A stretch of 64,000 bases of DNA from Paenibacillus cellulosilyticus (GCF_003182255.1 NZ_QGTQ01000002.1:509048-573047); one strand, 5' to 3'; shown: positions 1 to 8,840, numbered from the stretch's first letter. The notes: generated from the letters alone by a model not told the origin. Numbers and translations are program-made.

Positions 1-1177
1 GCGTCTGCTCGAACCCAGGAGGATTAAACCAGTCGCCTGACATCGCCCAAGTTGCATCGAGCGGTACCCATATAGCATTACCCTCAGAATCGGTAATTCT
101 AACCTCATTCCAGGCATGTGGACCAAATCCGCTTGCTTTCGTTCCACCCATCCCCGTTACTACACGTACTTCAAGCCCTACGGAGCGAGCCATTACAGCA
201 TACAGACGAGATAAGTCAATGCAAACGCCTAGTCTTGTCTGGAAGGTGTCCGCCGGTGTCTGCTCCTTCCATATGCCTTGCTCCTCATAGTTACGCGCTT
301 TATCCCAATCATATGCAATTCGCGTACCGACCCAGCGGTATAACGCCCGCGCTTTCTCTTCGTCGGTTGACGCATCCTTCGTCACCGTCAGGGCAGCATC
401 CGCGATATTGTCTGGTATAGCGTAATCTTGAATCTCATATTTGCGTTGAATGATTCGCTGCAGCTCGTCCCCGACTGCTTCCGTCAAGACCGGCCCGCGG
501 TCTGCAAGCAGTTGTCCTGCCACAGGCTCCAGCAGCTGTGCGGACGCCTCGCTATAAACATCAGAAGACCGAATCTGCTCTGTGAACGGACCGCTGGGGG
601 CCAGCGTCGCATACACGAACAAAGCAGCGATTAGCAGCAGCGAGCGAACAGCGCCATGAATAGCGCCGATCATGCCGCCGATTGCCCGGCTTGCGAGCCT
701 GCCACCTGACAGCAGACGCTGGCCTTCATCGATATCTAGGCCTCCCCGGCCGGCTCCTCTTGTACGTCGACCGCCTAGCCGCTCCACCCATCCCTCGATA
801 GGCGAGACTAATCGCCCAGCAACGAGACGGAAAACGGCATACAACAGCAGAATAAGAACACCATAACGGAATAAGGCGAAGTCACGCAAGCTCGTTACGA
901 ACGTATACCACAGCTGCTTGAGCGAGCCAACTTCCTCCTGAGGAGGTTGAATACCCGCCAGCAGCTTCGCTATCGTAGGAGAGAGCAGCGCAGCCGTCTT
1001 CCATGCCGCGAAGAAGGATAGAAGCATAAGAACGCCATCCCATACAAAAAAGAAAAGACGCTTCGCGGAGCCCGATGCGCCTTTGACAAGCCCTTGCACA
1101 AGCGATAAGAGCAGCAGCGCCATAATGATGATCGCCACTGGCTCGAACGTCGTTATTGCATGTATCCAGAATGCCAT
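1..1177 (-). CDS. Transglutaminase-like membrane protein, C-terminus cut by window edge
   Basis: The reading frame is open from an ATG at 1177 to the window edge (about 392 codons), so the C-terminus is missing. AGGAG lies about 6 bases upstream of the ATG. The N-terminal half has several hydrophobic segments (about residues 8-30, 42-65, 95-120, 170-190), so it is probably membrane anchored. The visible C-terminal part carries the transglutaminase-like triad: Cys319 in GVCIDLSRLYAVMARSVG, His354 in GPHAWNEV and Asp374 in LDATW. Such bacterial proteins are thought to act as proteases or cross-linkers at the cell surface, but the substrate cannot be told here. The 145-residue membrane protein gene lies just upstream on the same strand with an 84-base gap and may be co-transcribed. 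Confidence 0.85.
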   Translation of the reverse strand, partial: MAFWIHAITTFEPVAIIIMALLLLSLVQGLVKGASGSAKRLFFFVWDGVLMLLSFFAAWKTAALLSPTIAKLLAGIQPPQEEVGSLKQLWYTFVTSLRDFALFRYGVLILLLYAVFRLVAGRLVSPIEGWVERLGGRRTRGAGRGGLDIDEGQRLLSGGRLASRAIGGMIGAIHGAVRSLLLIAALFVYATLAPSGPFTEQIRSSDVYSEASAQLLEPVAGQLLADRGPVLTEAVGDELQRIIQRKYEIQDYAIPDNIADAALTVTKDASTDEEKARALYRWVGTRIAYDWDKARNYEEQGIWKEQTPADTFQTRLGVCIDLSRLYAVMARSVGLEVRVVTGMGGTKASGFGPHAWNEVRITDSEGNAIWVPLDATWAMSGDWFNPPGFEQT

Positions 1178-1261
1178 ATCATCCGCTCCTCTTGCTGCAA
1201 CACGATCCATTTACCTGTATCCGTTCAACATAGGAGCATCTGCAGCTTATGCCTGATACGC

Positions 1262-1699
1262 TTAGCTGTTGCTCTTGGCAGTATCAATTAAGGTCCGAAT
1301 CGTATCGTCAATCTTCCAGCTGCCGATCTTCGTGCCGCGGAATTTCACTTCCACCTCGTCGGCATTCGCCTTGCCCGTCAGCTCCAAATTGTCCGTCTTC
1401 ACGGTGAAGGAGCCGTCATTGTTCTTCGTATATGTTGCTTCCGATGCTTCGCCCGCCATCGCCGTGATCGCTTCCTGCTTCACGCTGTCCGCAACTTTAC
1501 CGCCTAGCGACTTCACATCTTCCAGCGAGTAGCCGCTGTATGCAATAACCCCGATAACGATAATCGCAACGAGCGCCCATTTCACGACGGTGCGCACAAT
1601 ACCAATAATAACGAGCAAAGCTACAAGCGCAAGTGCAAGGATGAGCCAATTGTCCTCAAAAAATGTTTTCCACGTCTCTGTGTCATAGACGAAATCCAT
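1262..1699 (-). CDS. Small membrane protein of unknown function, 145 aa
   Basis: The ATG at 1699 follows AAGGAGG at a spacing of about 11 bases. The protein starts with a short polar stretch, then two closely spaced hydrophobic segments (about residues 18-35 and 40-56). The rest, about 90 residues, is soluble with a run of alternating charged and beta-prone residues such as GSFTVKTDNLELTGKAN. I do not recognise the family. The topology suggests a membrane-anchored domain, and the side of the membrane is unclear. The transglutaminase-like gene follows downstream on the same strand. Confidence 0.75.
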   Translation of the reverse strand: MDFVYDTETWKTFFEDNWLILALALVALLVIIGIVRTVVKWALVAIIVIGVIAYSGYSLEDVKSLGGKVADSVKQEAITAMAGEASEATYTKNNDGSFTVKTDNLELTGKANADEVEVKFRGTKIGSWKIDDTIRTLIDTAKSNS

Positions 1700-1891
1700 C
1701 TAGTAGATATCCTCCTTATTATACGGCGCATTCTCTTACATTTCAAAAATGACTATTATCCATTATACCCGAGGAATGACGGTCGGTAAACGGACACCGG
1801 GACCTTCTCTAGCGGACAGGCGGGCATATCCTGTCCATTCACAGCGTACTAGTACTATAGAGCAGACTTTACGAAGGAGGGCTTGGCTGCT

Positions 1892-3094
1892 GTGAAGACC
1901 GCTGTGTGGCTTTACTTGTTTTTGTTTATCGCCTTTTTTGACTTACATGCGCAATATCCGATTCTGACGCCGTTCGCCGTCTCTCTAGGCGCGGCCCCGT
2001 CGTTCATCGGATTGATGATGGGTATTTACTCCATCACCCACCTGCCTGGCAATCTAATTGCCGGTGTTGGTGTTGACCGATTCGGCAGCCGGCTGTTTAT
2101 TGTAATGAGCCTGTTGCTAGCAGGTATTGTGTTGCTGCTGCAAGCCCATGTCACTAACCCGTGGCAGCTGCTTGCCCTTCGCTCGGTAAGCGGCTTCGTG
2201 CTCGCCTTTCTGTCTCCAGCTTGTATGGCGATGCTCGCCCGCATTGCCACAGACCGTATTCAACAAGGCAAGCTAATGGCAGGCAATGGGCTCGTTCACA
2301 CGTTCGCATCCGTCTTCTCGCCTGCAGCCGGAGCGCTGCTGGTTGCTCAAATCGGCTTCACACGCGCGTTCGAATGGCTAGGATGGCTGCTCATCGCAAC
2401 CGCCATCTGTGCGCTTTTATTCATCCACGAACGTAAGGTCAGTACAGCTCCCGGCTCGATCAAGATGACAAAGAATGAAGGCAGCAAGCTGCAGACAGAG
2501 AAATTATCCCCTCACCCGGAACTCGAATCACTAGAGGAAGACCGCCCACTGCCATGGCTCGTCTATGTCCTGCCGATCGCCACCAGCTGCGCACAGGGCA
2601 TTCTGTCATTCGAACTGCCGCTGATGGCTGATCAACATGGCGGACATTCCATCATGACGACCGGCCTGCTGTTCTCTGTCGTCAGCTTTGGCGCGCTTGT
2701 CACATTGAGCATGCTGTTCTTGAACAAATATTCGCCATACCTCCGCACCTTGTGGGGGTCCGTGCTGCTTGCGATGATTTATTTTGCTCTTGCCGTTGGT
2801 GTCCCGTTCCCACTTGCAAGCATGCTGTTTATGCTCGGCATGGCCAAGGGGATCATCTGGCCCGCCGTCCCTACGCTTCTTATTGATCTGAGCGGGGGCA
2901 AGAAATACGGCAGAACGTTCTCCCTGTTGTCCATTGCGTATTCGGTTGGCGCCTTCCTTGGTCCGATGGCCGCAGGGATACTGCGCGATCGAATGTCGCC
3001 GTACTTCATTGCCTTCTTTGTCCTGATGACCGCAGCCGCCATATTGCCATTTCACGGTCCACGTCGCACCCCGGCTAGAACCCATTTTTCATAA
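1892..3094 (+). CDS. MFS transporter
   Basis: About 400 residues with roughly 12 hydrophobic segments, split by a polar central loop (about residues 185-220) rich in Lys and Glu, as in major facilitator superfamily proteins. The loop after segment 2 carries a motif-A-like sequence, GVGVDRFGSRLF. A TTG at 1883 is in frame but lies only 2 bases after AGGAGG (1875-1880). The GTG at 1892, about 11 bases away, is the better start. The family exports or imports small molecules using the proton gradient, and the substrate cannot be inferred. The gene is monocistronic, divergent from the 1262-1699 gene. Confidence 0.85.
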   Translation: MKTAVWLYLFLFIAFFDLHAQYPILTPFAVSLGAAPSFIGLMMGIYSITHLPGNLIAGVGVDRFGSRLFIVMSLLLAGIVLLLQAHVTNPWQLLALRSVSGFVLAFLSPACMAMLARIATDRIQQGKLMAGNGLVHTFASVFSPAAGALLVAQIGFTRAFEWLGWLLIATAICALLFIHERKVSTAPGSIKMTKNEGSKLQTEKLSPHPELESLEEDRPLPWLVYVLPIATSCAQGILSFELPLMADQHGGHSIMTTGLLFSVVSFGALVTLSMLFLNKYSPYLRTLWGSVLLAMIYFALAVGVPFPLASMLFMLGMAKGIIWPAVPTLLIDLSGGKKYGRTFSLLSIAYSVGAFLGPMAAGILRDRMSPYFIAFFVLMTAAAILPFHGPRRTPARTHFS

Positions 3095-3232
3095 ATCTGG
3101 GTATTCGCACAAGGCACAGCATCCCCTTCGACATACACTACACTGTGTCACGAGATGACAGTCGTTACGGAGTGACAAACGGAATGGCAGTCGCAAGTGA
3201 CCTTCATGAACAGTAAAGGGGTGACAATATAA

Positions 3233-3355
3233 ATGAACTATGTTGATCCAGCTCACAAAGGCTGCGGACACGTTGGCGGTATCTTTACGTCCACTGGTGT
3301 AATTCTCGTACTGTTCATCCTCCTCGTAATCGTGTTCTCCGGCTGTTTCTGCTAA
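3233..3355 (+). CDS. YjcZ-like small sporulation-type membrane peptide, 40 aa
   Basis: This short frame encodes a 40-residue peptide. It has a Gly/Cys/His-containing N-terminus and a single C-terminal hydrophobic helix (GGIFTSTGVILVLFILLVIV) ending in a Cys-rich tip. This is the pattern of the YjcZ family of small Bacillales sporulation peptides (family assignment from remembered sequence pattern). AAAGGGG lies about 10 bases before the ATG. A hairpin terminator follows 20 bases after the stop. The function in the family is not established. Confidence 0.75.
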   Translation: MNYVDPAHKGCGHVGGIFTSTGVILVLFILLVIVFSGCFC

Positions 3356-3374
3356 TAACGAATAACAGTCCTTC

Positions 3375-3406
3375 AAACAGCTCGCTGCGCTGCAGCGGGC
3401 TGTTTT
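3375..3406 (+). terminator. Rho-independent terminator after the YjcZ-like gene
   Basis: An inverted repeat (AACAGCTCGCTGC against GCAGCGGGCTGTT, one mismatch) is followed directly by a T run. Confidence 0.85.
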
Positions 3407-3502
3407 TGGGTTATTGCGACAAGAGCGATATAACGCAGTTGTGGAATTAGACGCGGCTCACGGTTACAATAAATGCAGCTAGAGCAATCGGAGGTGCCAC
3501 AC

Positions 3503-3874
3503 ATGGATATCGCCATTATTGTTGAAGGCAAAAATGACCGGAGCCGGCTTCGCCGCGTTCTACAGGAAGAGGTCCCCGTCTTCTGTACATATGGAACGCC
3601 AGGCAGCAGCCAGCTGGAGACGCTTCGCAAACAAGTCGGCGATCGGCAAGTCTATTTGTTCATGGACAATGACTCGTCTGGCCGACGCATCCGCGGTCTG
3701 CTCCGCGACCTATTCCCTGATGCTGAGCATCTCTACACGCGACGCGGCTATCCTGGCGTTGAGAGTACGCCCGAGGCGTATCTGATCGAACAATTGGAGA
3801 AGGCTGGCCTCGATCCATATATCGTCTACCCAGATCCAAGTTCGGTTCCGTTTAGCAAAGAGGATTTCGATTAG
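3503..3874 (+). CDS. Toprim-domain protein, YusF-like
   Basis: About 123 residues, made almost entirely of one Toprim domain. The first strand carries the conserved Glu in IIVEGKND (residues 5-12). The second motif is the acidic DxD-type FMDNDSSGRRIRGLL near residues 54-68. The Toprim fold binds Mg2+ in topoisomerases, primases and RNase M5. The small stand-alone forms are probably nucleic-acid nucleases or nicking enzymes, but this is not proved. An ATG at 3503 with GGAGGTG 6 bases upstream is preferred over the ATG at 3473, which has no clear site. A two-way terminator separates it from the convergent sco gene. Confidence 0.82.
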   Translation: MDIAIIVEGKNDRSRLRRVLQEEVPVFCTYGTPGSSQLETLRKQVGDRQVYLFMDNDSSGRRIRGLLRDLFPDAEHLYTRRGYPGVESTPEAYLIEQLEKAGLDPYIVYPDPSSVPFSKEDFD

Positions 3875-3948
3875 GATGTGCGCTATCTGTTCACCGAACG
3901 TCGATAGATTCACCAGCTTAACGGACTGTTGTAACGTCGCAGCCATAC

Positions 3949-3982
3949 AAAAAGCCGCTCACCAATGGTGGAGCGGCTTTCC
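3949..3982. terminator. Bidirectional terminator between the Toprim gene and sco
   Basis: A perfect stem (AAAGCCGCTCACC against GGTGGAGCGGCTTT, small loop) has A runs on the left and T runs on the right. It can serve the plus-strand Toprim gene and the minus-strand sco gene. Confidence 0.85.
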
Positions 3983-3986
3983 TTTA

Positions 3987-4607
3987 TTACATAACCGATT
4001 TGATATCTTTCATAATCGAATCCGCGGACATCGTTTCCTCATGCGCTCCATCGATATACTTCCGCACGTTACCGTCACGGTCGACAAGAATAAGCAGGTC
4101 AAGGTGGGAGAACTCGTTCGTATTCGCATCCTTGTACAGCATCATCCCGTTGAACTTCGGTATAAGCTCTGCTGTATATTTCTCATCGCCACGAAGGAAT
4201 TTCCAACCTGTAAAATCAGCATGGAACTTATCGGCGTACTTCTTAATCGCCTCCGGCGTATCACGTTCCGGATCGAACGTAATCGACATCAGCTCGACGT
4301 CCGTGCCGAACTTGCCATCCGCAACCAGCTTGTCCTGTACTTGCGACATCAGCTGTGTCGTAGGCGGGCATACGTCCGGACAGTTCGCCCAATAGAAGTA
4401 GATGAGACGAACTTTGCCGTTCGAATCGGAGAAATTCACATCGCCGCCGTTAATCGCATCCTGCAGCGTAAATTCAGGCGCCGCCTGCATATTCGGAAGC
4501 TTCGGCTCCCGTTCCGAGCCACCATAAGTCAAATACAAATAAATCCCCATGAGTACAACAAGCGACCCGATGGCTAACTTGAAGGAATGCTTCAACAGAA
4601 ACTGCAT
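3987..4607 (-). CDS. SCO1/SenC family cytochrome oxidase assembly protein
   Basis: 206 residues with one N-terminal hydrophobic anchor (about residues 10-28) and a thioredoxin-like domain. The copper-binding CxxxC is present as ANCPDVCPP (Cys76 and Cys80), and a later His in FSHLDLL supplies the third ligand. Family members deliver copper to the CuA site of cytochrome c oxidase on the outer face of the membrane. The gene lies 26 bases downstream of ctaB on the same strand, so the two very likely form an operon for oxidase maturation (inference from spacing). Confidence 0.92.
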   Translation of the reverse strand: MQFLLKHSFKLAIGSLVVLMGIYLYLTYGGSEREPKLPNMQAAPEFTLQDAINGGDVNFSDSNGKVRLIYFYWANCPDVCPPTTQLMSQVQDKLVADGKFGTDVELMSITFDPERDTPEAIKKYADKFHADFTGWKFLRGDEKYTAELIPKFNGMMLYKDANTNEFSHLDLLILVDRDGNVRKYIDGAHEETMSADSIMKDIKSVM

Positions 4608-4633
4608 CGTCCGACCTCTCCTAACTCTCCCGA

Positions 4634-5494
4634 TTAACCGATATGCGCGGTATCAATCATCATCACGATAAAAATAATCATCAAATAATTGACCGAAATA
4701 AGGAAGTTCGTCTTCGCCCACTTATCAAGATTTTTCGCCCGCAGCCCCATCAGCGTCTGAACCAGCCAGCCCCCGCTAAGCAGCGTCGAAATAATCAAGA
4801 AAGCGACACCGACGTAATCATATGCATACAGCAGTATACCCGTCGGAATAAGAAGTGCGATATACGGAATCATCTGCAGCTTCGTCCGTTCAATCCCCTT
4901 GACGACCGGAAGCAGCGGGAATCCCGCAGCGCGATACTCTTCCACCCGGCGAATAGCCAGTGACCAGAAATGAGCGGGCTGCCACAAGAACAACCAAGCG
5001 AACAGAATCCATGCACCCATATCAATCGAGTCTGTAACTGCGCAATAGCCGATTACTGGCGGCATTGCACCGGAAATCCCGCCGATTGAGGTACTCCATG
5101 TCGAAGTGCGCTTCAACCACATCGTATAAATGACTATGTAGGCGAACATTCCGACAACCGCCAATAGTCCACAGGTCGCGTTCACTAGCGTGAACAGAAC
5201 CGTCAGGCCAAGCACCCCAAGAATAATACCATATACCAATACTGCGTTCGGGTTAAGACGACCGTTTGGCAGCGCGCGATGCTGGGTACGCGTCATTTTC
5301 TTATCCAGCTCACGATCCCAATAGTTATTAATCACGGTAGCGCAAGCCATAACCAGCGTCGTGCCGATCAGCATGTACAGCAGAGTCCACCAATCAAAAT
5401 GCCATTTTGAAGCAACCCAAAAGCCGCCGAAAGCAGCAAAAACATTAAGCCGCAGCAGATTCGGCTTCGTTAGCTCTATCCAATCCTTCCACAC
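4634..5494 (-). CDS. ctaB: Protoheme IX farnesyltransferase (heme O synthase)
   Basis: A polytopic prenyltransferase of the UbiA superfamily, about 286 residues with 8-9 hydrophobic segments. It adds a farnesyl chain to protoheme to make heme O for terminal oxidases. The prenyl-diphosphate-binding motif NNYWDRELDKKMTRTQHR is near residues 56-73 (pattern N-x3-D-x3-D). The frame is open to an ATG-like position at 5539, but GGGAGG lies 8 bases before a GTG at 5494. That GTG gives the usual MWKDWIELTKPN N-terminus and is preferred. A good sigma-A-type promoter lies 87 bases upstream. sco follows in the same direction. Confidence 0.95.
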   Translation of the reverse strand: MWKDWIELTKPNLLRLNVFAAFGGFWVASKWHFDWWTLLYMLIGTTLVMACATVINNYWDRELDKKMTRTQHRALPNGRLNPNAVLVYGIILGVLGLTVLFTLVNATCGLLAVVGMFAYIVIYTMWLKRTSTWSTSIGGISGAMPPVIGYCAVTDSIDMGAWILFAWLFLWQPAHFWSLAIRRVEEYRAAGFPLLPVVKGIERTKLQMIPYIALLIPTGILLYAYDYVGVAFLIISTLLSGGWLVQTLMGLRAKNLDKWAKTNFLISVNYLMIIFIVMMIDTAHIG

Positions 5495-5580
5495 AAAAAA
5501 AGCCTCCCGTTCCATTGCAGCAAGGTGAAACGCCTGCACCGTTCTTTAAATGGTTCGGCATACCTTGGCGAATCGTACTA

Positions 5581-5609
5581 ATCATACAGAAAATTATTAG
5601 CATTGACAA
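5581..5609 (-). promoter_or_regulatory. Sigma-A-type promoter of ctaB-sco
   Basis: On the minus strand, TTGTCA (5609-5604) and TATGAT (5586-5581) are separated by 17 bases. It is placed about 85 bases upstream of the ctaB start. Confidence 0.7.
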
Positions 5610-5766
5610 CGTTCGTCCCTGCTGTTCATTAATTTGACACGTTCCAATGGCAATTTGTCGAACACCGCTTAAGTTCTTGTTGCTTTCACCGCGAGTCACC
5701 ATTCCATCACTTCCGCATACGATGGGTATGTAGTTGATAGCCCAGAGGGAGTGAGCGATTAACAGC

Positions 5767-6189
5767 ATGGCAGTCATCAAAGCAAGCACCGACGATGTTA
5801 GGATGCTGGCCCGACTCATGCGTGCGGAGGCCGAAGGTGAAGGAAACCTCGGCATGTTGATGGTGGGCAATGTTGGCGTAAACCGTGTACGCGGCAACTG
5901 TCTGGACTTTAAAAACATTCGATCGATTCCACAAATGGTGTACCAAAGCCCTGGCGGCTTCGAAGCGACGCAAAAATCTTACTTTTATCAGAGAGCACGT
6001 GAAAGTGAGATCGCCTTGGCTAGACGTGTCATTAACGGCGAACGACAGCATCCGGCAGGGAATGCGCTCTGGTTCTTCCGTCCTTCAGGGGATTGTCCCG
6101 ACACTTGGTATAACCAGCAGAACACTGGTCGTTACAAATCACACTGCTTCTTCGCCCCTTCTGGCGACGATTGCCCCAGCGTGTATTAA
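5767..6189 (+). CDS. cwlJ: Cell wall hydrolase CwlJ (spore cortex lysis)
   Basis: 140 residues forming one hydrolase_2 (SleB/CwlJ) domain with no signal peptide, as is usual for CwlJ. Typical features are ARLMRAEAEGEG near the N-terminus and GNALWFFRPSG near residue 100. CwlJ sits in the spore coat and degrades cortex peptidoglycan during germination, and it needs GerQ for its location or activity in Bacillus (established knowledge). gerQ follows 40 bases downstream, which supports the call. GAGGGAG precedes the ATG. Mother-cell sigma-E control is known for the B. subtilis genes; a CATACGAT at 5716-5723 resembles a sigma-E -10 box, but I see no clear -35. Confidence 0.93.
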   Translation: MAVIKASTDDVRMLARLMRAEAEGEGNLGMLMVGNVGVNRVRGNCLDFKNIRSIPQMVYQSPGGFEATQKSYFYQRARESEIALARRVINGERQHPAGNALWFFRPSGDCPDTWYNQQNTGRYKSHCFFAPSGDDCPSVY

Positions 6190-6229
6190 TTGTTTGTCTA
6201 TACTTAATTGAAAAGCGAGGAAATCAACA

Positions 6230-6778
6230 ATGTCTTATCACAATGCAGTAAGTCCAGCATCGCAAGGTTACGGCTATTCTTATGGCTTCAGCGCAGCGAC
6301 GCCAGCTCCATTCCCAGGTGCCAGCGTGAATGCACCAACAACGACGACCCTCAACGCAACGATTCCACCAATGATGGGAATGGGAGGCATGCCAACGATG
6401 ATGGGTATGCCACAAATGCCGCCACTCGTACCAAGCGGCGCAGGCGTAACGCCACAAGGCACAACAATCGTGACAGCGCCAGCTACTGAAGAGTCGTATG
6501 TAGAAAACATTCTGCGTCTGAACCGCGGCAAAGTCGGTACGTTCTACATGACGTATGAGAACAACCGCGAGTGGAACGCCAAAATTTTCAAAGGCGTCAT
6601 CGAGGCTGCTGGCCGCGACCACATTATTATTAGTGATCCAACAACAGGTATGCGCTACCTGCTGCTCATGCTGAACCTTGATTATGTCACGTTTGATGGT
6701 CCAATCAACTACGAGTACCCATTCGCTGGTGGTACAATTTCGAACACAACGCCTATCGCGACATCGACATCGAGATAA
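6230..6778 (+). CDS. gerQ: Spore coat protein GerQ
   Basis: 182 residues. The N-terminal half is low-complexity, rich in Met, Pro, Gly and Thr (residues 1-80). The C-terminal half is the conserved GerQ domain, with YVENILRLNRGKVGTFYMTY and later GMRYLLLMLNLDYVTFDG. GerQ is a coat protein cross-linked by transglutaminase in Bacillus and is required for CwlJ-dependent germination (established). Its place directly after cwlJ matches the Bacillus arrangement. GAGG lies about 9 bases before the ATG. Confidence 0.95.
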   Translation: MSYHNAVSPASQGYGYSYGFSAATPAPFPGASVNAPTTTTLNATIPPMMGMGGMPTMMGMPQMPPLVPSGAGVTPQGTTIVTAPATEESYVENILRLNRGKVGTFYMTYENNREWNAKIFKGVIEAAGRDHIIISDPTTGMRYLLLMLNLDYVTFDGPINYEYPFAGGTISNTTPIATSTSR

Positions 6779-6781
6779 CGG

Positions 6782-7096
6782 CTATTGAGGCGAAGCCGAA
6801 TGGGCTGGGGCAGGAATGACAGGGCGGAAGGTCCACACATGAACCTTCTCTCTGCCTCCCTGCACCCAGCTATCGGCGCGCCGCCATGGGGAACGCTCGC
6901 TGCAGCGTTCTTTTTTGATAACCTCCGCGGCTTGTTCCGTATCCGCCGACCACAGTTCAACGAACAACGACGGCTGATCCGTTCCTTCATATACAATAAG
7001 AGCGCCATTGGCCGACTGGACAAGCTCGTCCGAGAAGGCAAGGTATGCAGCTCGGTGCTCTGGCATAATACGATATTCAGCAAAACATATGTACAT
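6782..7096 (-). CDS. Hypothetical protein, possible ABM-like dimeric barrel, 104 aa
   Basis: The frame opens at 7186, but AGGAAAGGAAG sits just before an ATG at 7096, giving MYICFAEYRIMPEHRAAY. The pattern of an N-terminal beta strand, a helix with polar and aliphatic spacing, and a C-terminal HVWTF strand is like small dimeric alpha-beta barrel proteins. I do not recognise a named family. The gene converges on gerQ with only 3 bases between them, and a terminator-like hairpin for the plus strand (about 6890-6916) lies inside it. Function unknown. Confidence 0.55.
   Translation of the reverse strand: MYICFAEYRIMPEHRAAYLAFSDELVQSANGALIVYEGTDQPSLFVELWSADTEQAAEVIKKERCSERSPWRRADSWVQGGREKVHVWTFRPVIPAPAHSASPQ
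6890..6916 (+). terminator. Probable terminator for cwlJ-gerQ lying inside the convergent gene
   Basis: GAACGCT and AGCGTTC arms around CGCTGC are followed by CTTTTTT on the plus strand, about 115 bases after the gerQ stop. Confidence 0.5.
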
Positions 7097-7215
7097 GGAA
7101 GGTCGCTTCCTTTCCTGATTGGTGATCAAGTTCCGGGTATGATATTGCGTTGGCAAACCGACACTAAGGGCGATACGTCGACCCACATTATATCACAATG
7201 AAGGGGGAATCCCGA

Positions 7216-8202
7216 TTGGATACAGGCACGCATCTGGTCATCGGACTCGGGCTGGGCGGCCTCGCTGCAGTAGATCCGGTTATCGCTGACAATGCGACGT
7301 TCCATACTGCCGTATTGATCGGCACCGTAGTCGGCTCTCAAGCGCCCGACTTCGATACGCTGCTTCGATTCAAGGGCAATGCGTCCTATATCCGCAACCA
7401 TCGCGGCGCCTCGCATTCCATCCCAGCGATAATCGGCTGGACCGCGTTGATTGCGATCGTGCTTCAGCTGCTGTACCGCGGCACACTGCCATGGGCACAT
7501 TTGGCTGGCTGGATACTGCTTGCCGTATGTGTGCATGTCATCACCGACTTGTTCAATGCTTACGGCACACAAGCCGTTAGGCCATTCTCGAACAAATGGA
7601 TCTCGTGGAATATCATCCACATCTTCGATCCGGTTATCTTCACCACCCATGTTATCGCCATCACGCTCTGGGCGTTCGGTTTGGTGAATCCAGCAGCAAC
7701 CTTTTCTTTGTTATACTGTCTGCTAGCCCTTTATTATGTGTGGCGAACGATTGTCCATCATCGACAGCGGGCACATGTCGAAGCTGTAGATAAAGAAAGA
7801 GACGAAGGCGATCGCTACTGGCTCATCCCTACGATTTCGCTTAACACCTGGAACGTGGTCAAACGCAAATCTAACGGCAGCTTCATGATTGGTGATTTGC
7901 GGTCACATACGCTGCGCTGGCAGGATCGAGTATCTTGCTCTGATCATCCGGCCGTTGATCGTTCGAAGAACGACCCTTCGATCCAATCGTTCCTCTATCT
8001 GACCAGCTTCGCATGCGCCGAAGTCAAAGTGCATACATGGGGCTATGAAGTACGTTGGAGTGACGTTCGTTACCGTCATCGCAAGCAATACCCTTTCGTT
8101 GCCGTCCTTATGATGGACCATGATTACAAGACAGTTGGTTCTTATGTCGGCTGGCTCAGCGACAAACGGCTTGAGAAGCGGCTCCGCATGAATACGTATT
8201 GA
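7216..8202 (+). CDS. YfhP-like membrane-bound metal-dependent hydrolase
   Basis: About 328 residues. The N-terminal two thirds is a membrane domain with 4-5 hydrophobic helices, carrying DTGTHLVIGLGLGG, RNHRGASHS and the VITDLFNAYGTQ motif of the YdjM/YfhP (DUF457) family. The family name suggests metal-dependent hydrolase activity but substrates are unknown. An ATG at 7198 lies inside the purine-rich site AAGGGGGAA. A TTG at 7216, placed after that site, gives the expected MDTGTHL start. The last 110 residues are soluble. In B. subtilis the homologue is linked to membrane stress genes, but nothing here shows regulation. Confidence 0.8.
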   Translation: MDTGTHLVIGLGLGGLAAVDPVIADNATFHTAVLIGTVVGSQAPDFDTLLRFKGNASYIRNHRGASHSIPAIIGWTALIAIVLQLLYRGTLPWAHLAGWILLAVCVHVITDLFNAYGTQAVRPFSNKWISWNIIHIFDPVIFTTHVIAITLWAFGLVNPAATFSLLYCLLALYYVWRTIVHHRQRAHVEAVDKERDEGDRYWLIPTISLNTWNVVKRKSNGSFMIGDLRSHTLRWQDRVSCSDHPAVDRSKNDPSIQSFLYLTSFACAEVKVHTWGYEVRWSDVRYRHRKQYPFVAVLMMDHDYKTVGSYVGWLSDKRLEKRLRMNTY

Positions 8203-8254
8203 CGTATTGACGCGGGGCTTTTTTTTCTGCACAATTAAATGATCGATAAACAAA

Positions 8255-8280
8255 AAAGCTCAAGGTTGCCCTTGAGCTTT
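8255..8280 (-). terminator. Terminator of the first SASP gene
   Basis: An inverted repeat (AAAGCTCAAGG against CCTTGAGCTTT) has a T run on the minus strand, just downstream of the SASP stop. Confidence 0.85.
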
Positions 8281-8302
8281 CTTGTCTGTGTATGGTCAGC
8301 GC

Positions 8303-8524
8303 TTAACGATATTGGCCGGACAATTGTTGTTCGGCGATTTGCACCAGCTTCTTCGTGATATAACCGCCAAGCGAACCTGCGTCGCGAGTGGAGACGTTGC
8401 CGTAGTAGCCATCGGCAGGGATTTGCACGCCGAGAGACTGCGCAGCCTCCATTTTCAATTGTTCCAGAGCTTGGCTTGCTTGTGGTACCACCAGTTGATT
8501 GCTGCTGCGGGATTGGCTTGCCAT
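8303..8524 (-). CDS. Alpha/beta-type small acid-soluble spore protein
   Basis: 73 residues with the full SASP signature: SNQLVVPQASQALEQLKMEAA at the N-terminal half and GYYGNVSTRDAGSLGGYITK plus LVQIAEQQLSG at the C-terminal half. These proteins coat and protect DNA in dormant spores and are amino-acid stores for germination (established). The GPR protease site normally falls in the KMEAA region. Transcription by the forespore factor sigma-G is expected, but I could not place a promoter with confidence. A terminator follows at once, so it is a single-gene unit. A second SASP gene is at 12432. Confidence 0.97.
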   Translation of the reverse strand: MASQSRSSNQLVVPQASQALEQLKMEAAQSLGVQIPADGYYGNVSTRDAGSLGGYITKKLVQIAEQQLSGQYR

Positions 8525-8657
8525 AAGAAAAAACTCCTTTCATCCTCTGCACGTTGTGATGGGTTGCAAGCTTGCAAAGTTATTATGGCTCGTGTTTCGA
8601 ATATATATGCTAGTCCACTAAAGTTTTTAAGAAAAGAATTTTGGAGCGTGATTTTCA

Positions 8658-8840
8658 ATGTCTAAAATGCTGTCGCTGTGGTTCGCCTTATCGTCCACCA
8701 TCCTCATGGGTGCTACCGCCGTCATGATCAGCCACAACGGTTGGATCGCCGTTCTTCTAGCCCTCGTGACGGTATGTAACGTAGGCTTCGGATTCGTAGT
8801 AAAAGCAAGAGCGCGTCGACGCAGTGAAGGACAAGCATAA
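8658..8840 (+). CDS. Small membrane protein, YlaF/DUF5325-like, 60 aa
   Basis: 60 residues with two hydrophobic helices (about residues 4-24 and 29-48) and a basic tail KARARRRSEG, as in the YlaF (DUF5325) family of Bacillales. GGAGCG lies 8 bases before the ATG. The function is unknown. It lies between the divergent SASP gene and a dispersed repeat. Confidence 0.7.
   Translation: MSKMLSLWFALSSTILMGATAVMISHNGWIAVLLALVTVCNVGFGFVVKARARRRSEGQA

Noticed and set aside
5495..5766. Extra gene between ctaB and cwlJ
   Set aside because: Only frames that overlap ctaB or cwlJ on the other strand are present. The gap holds the ctaB promoter.
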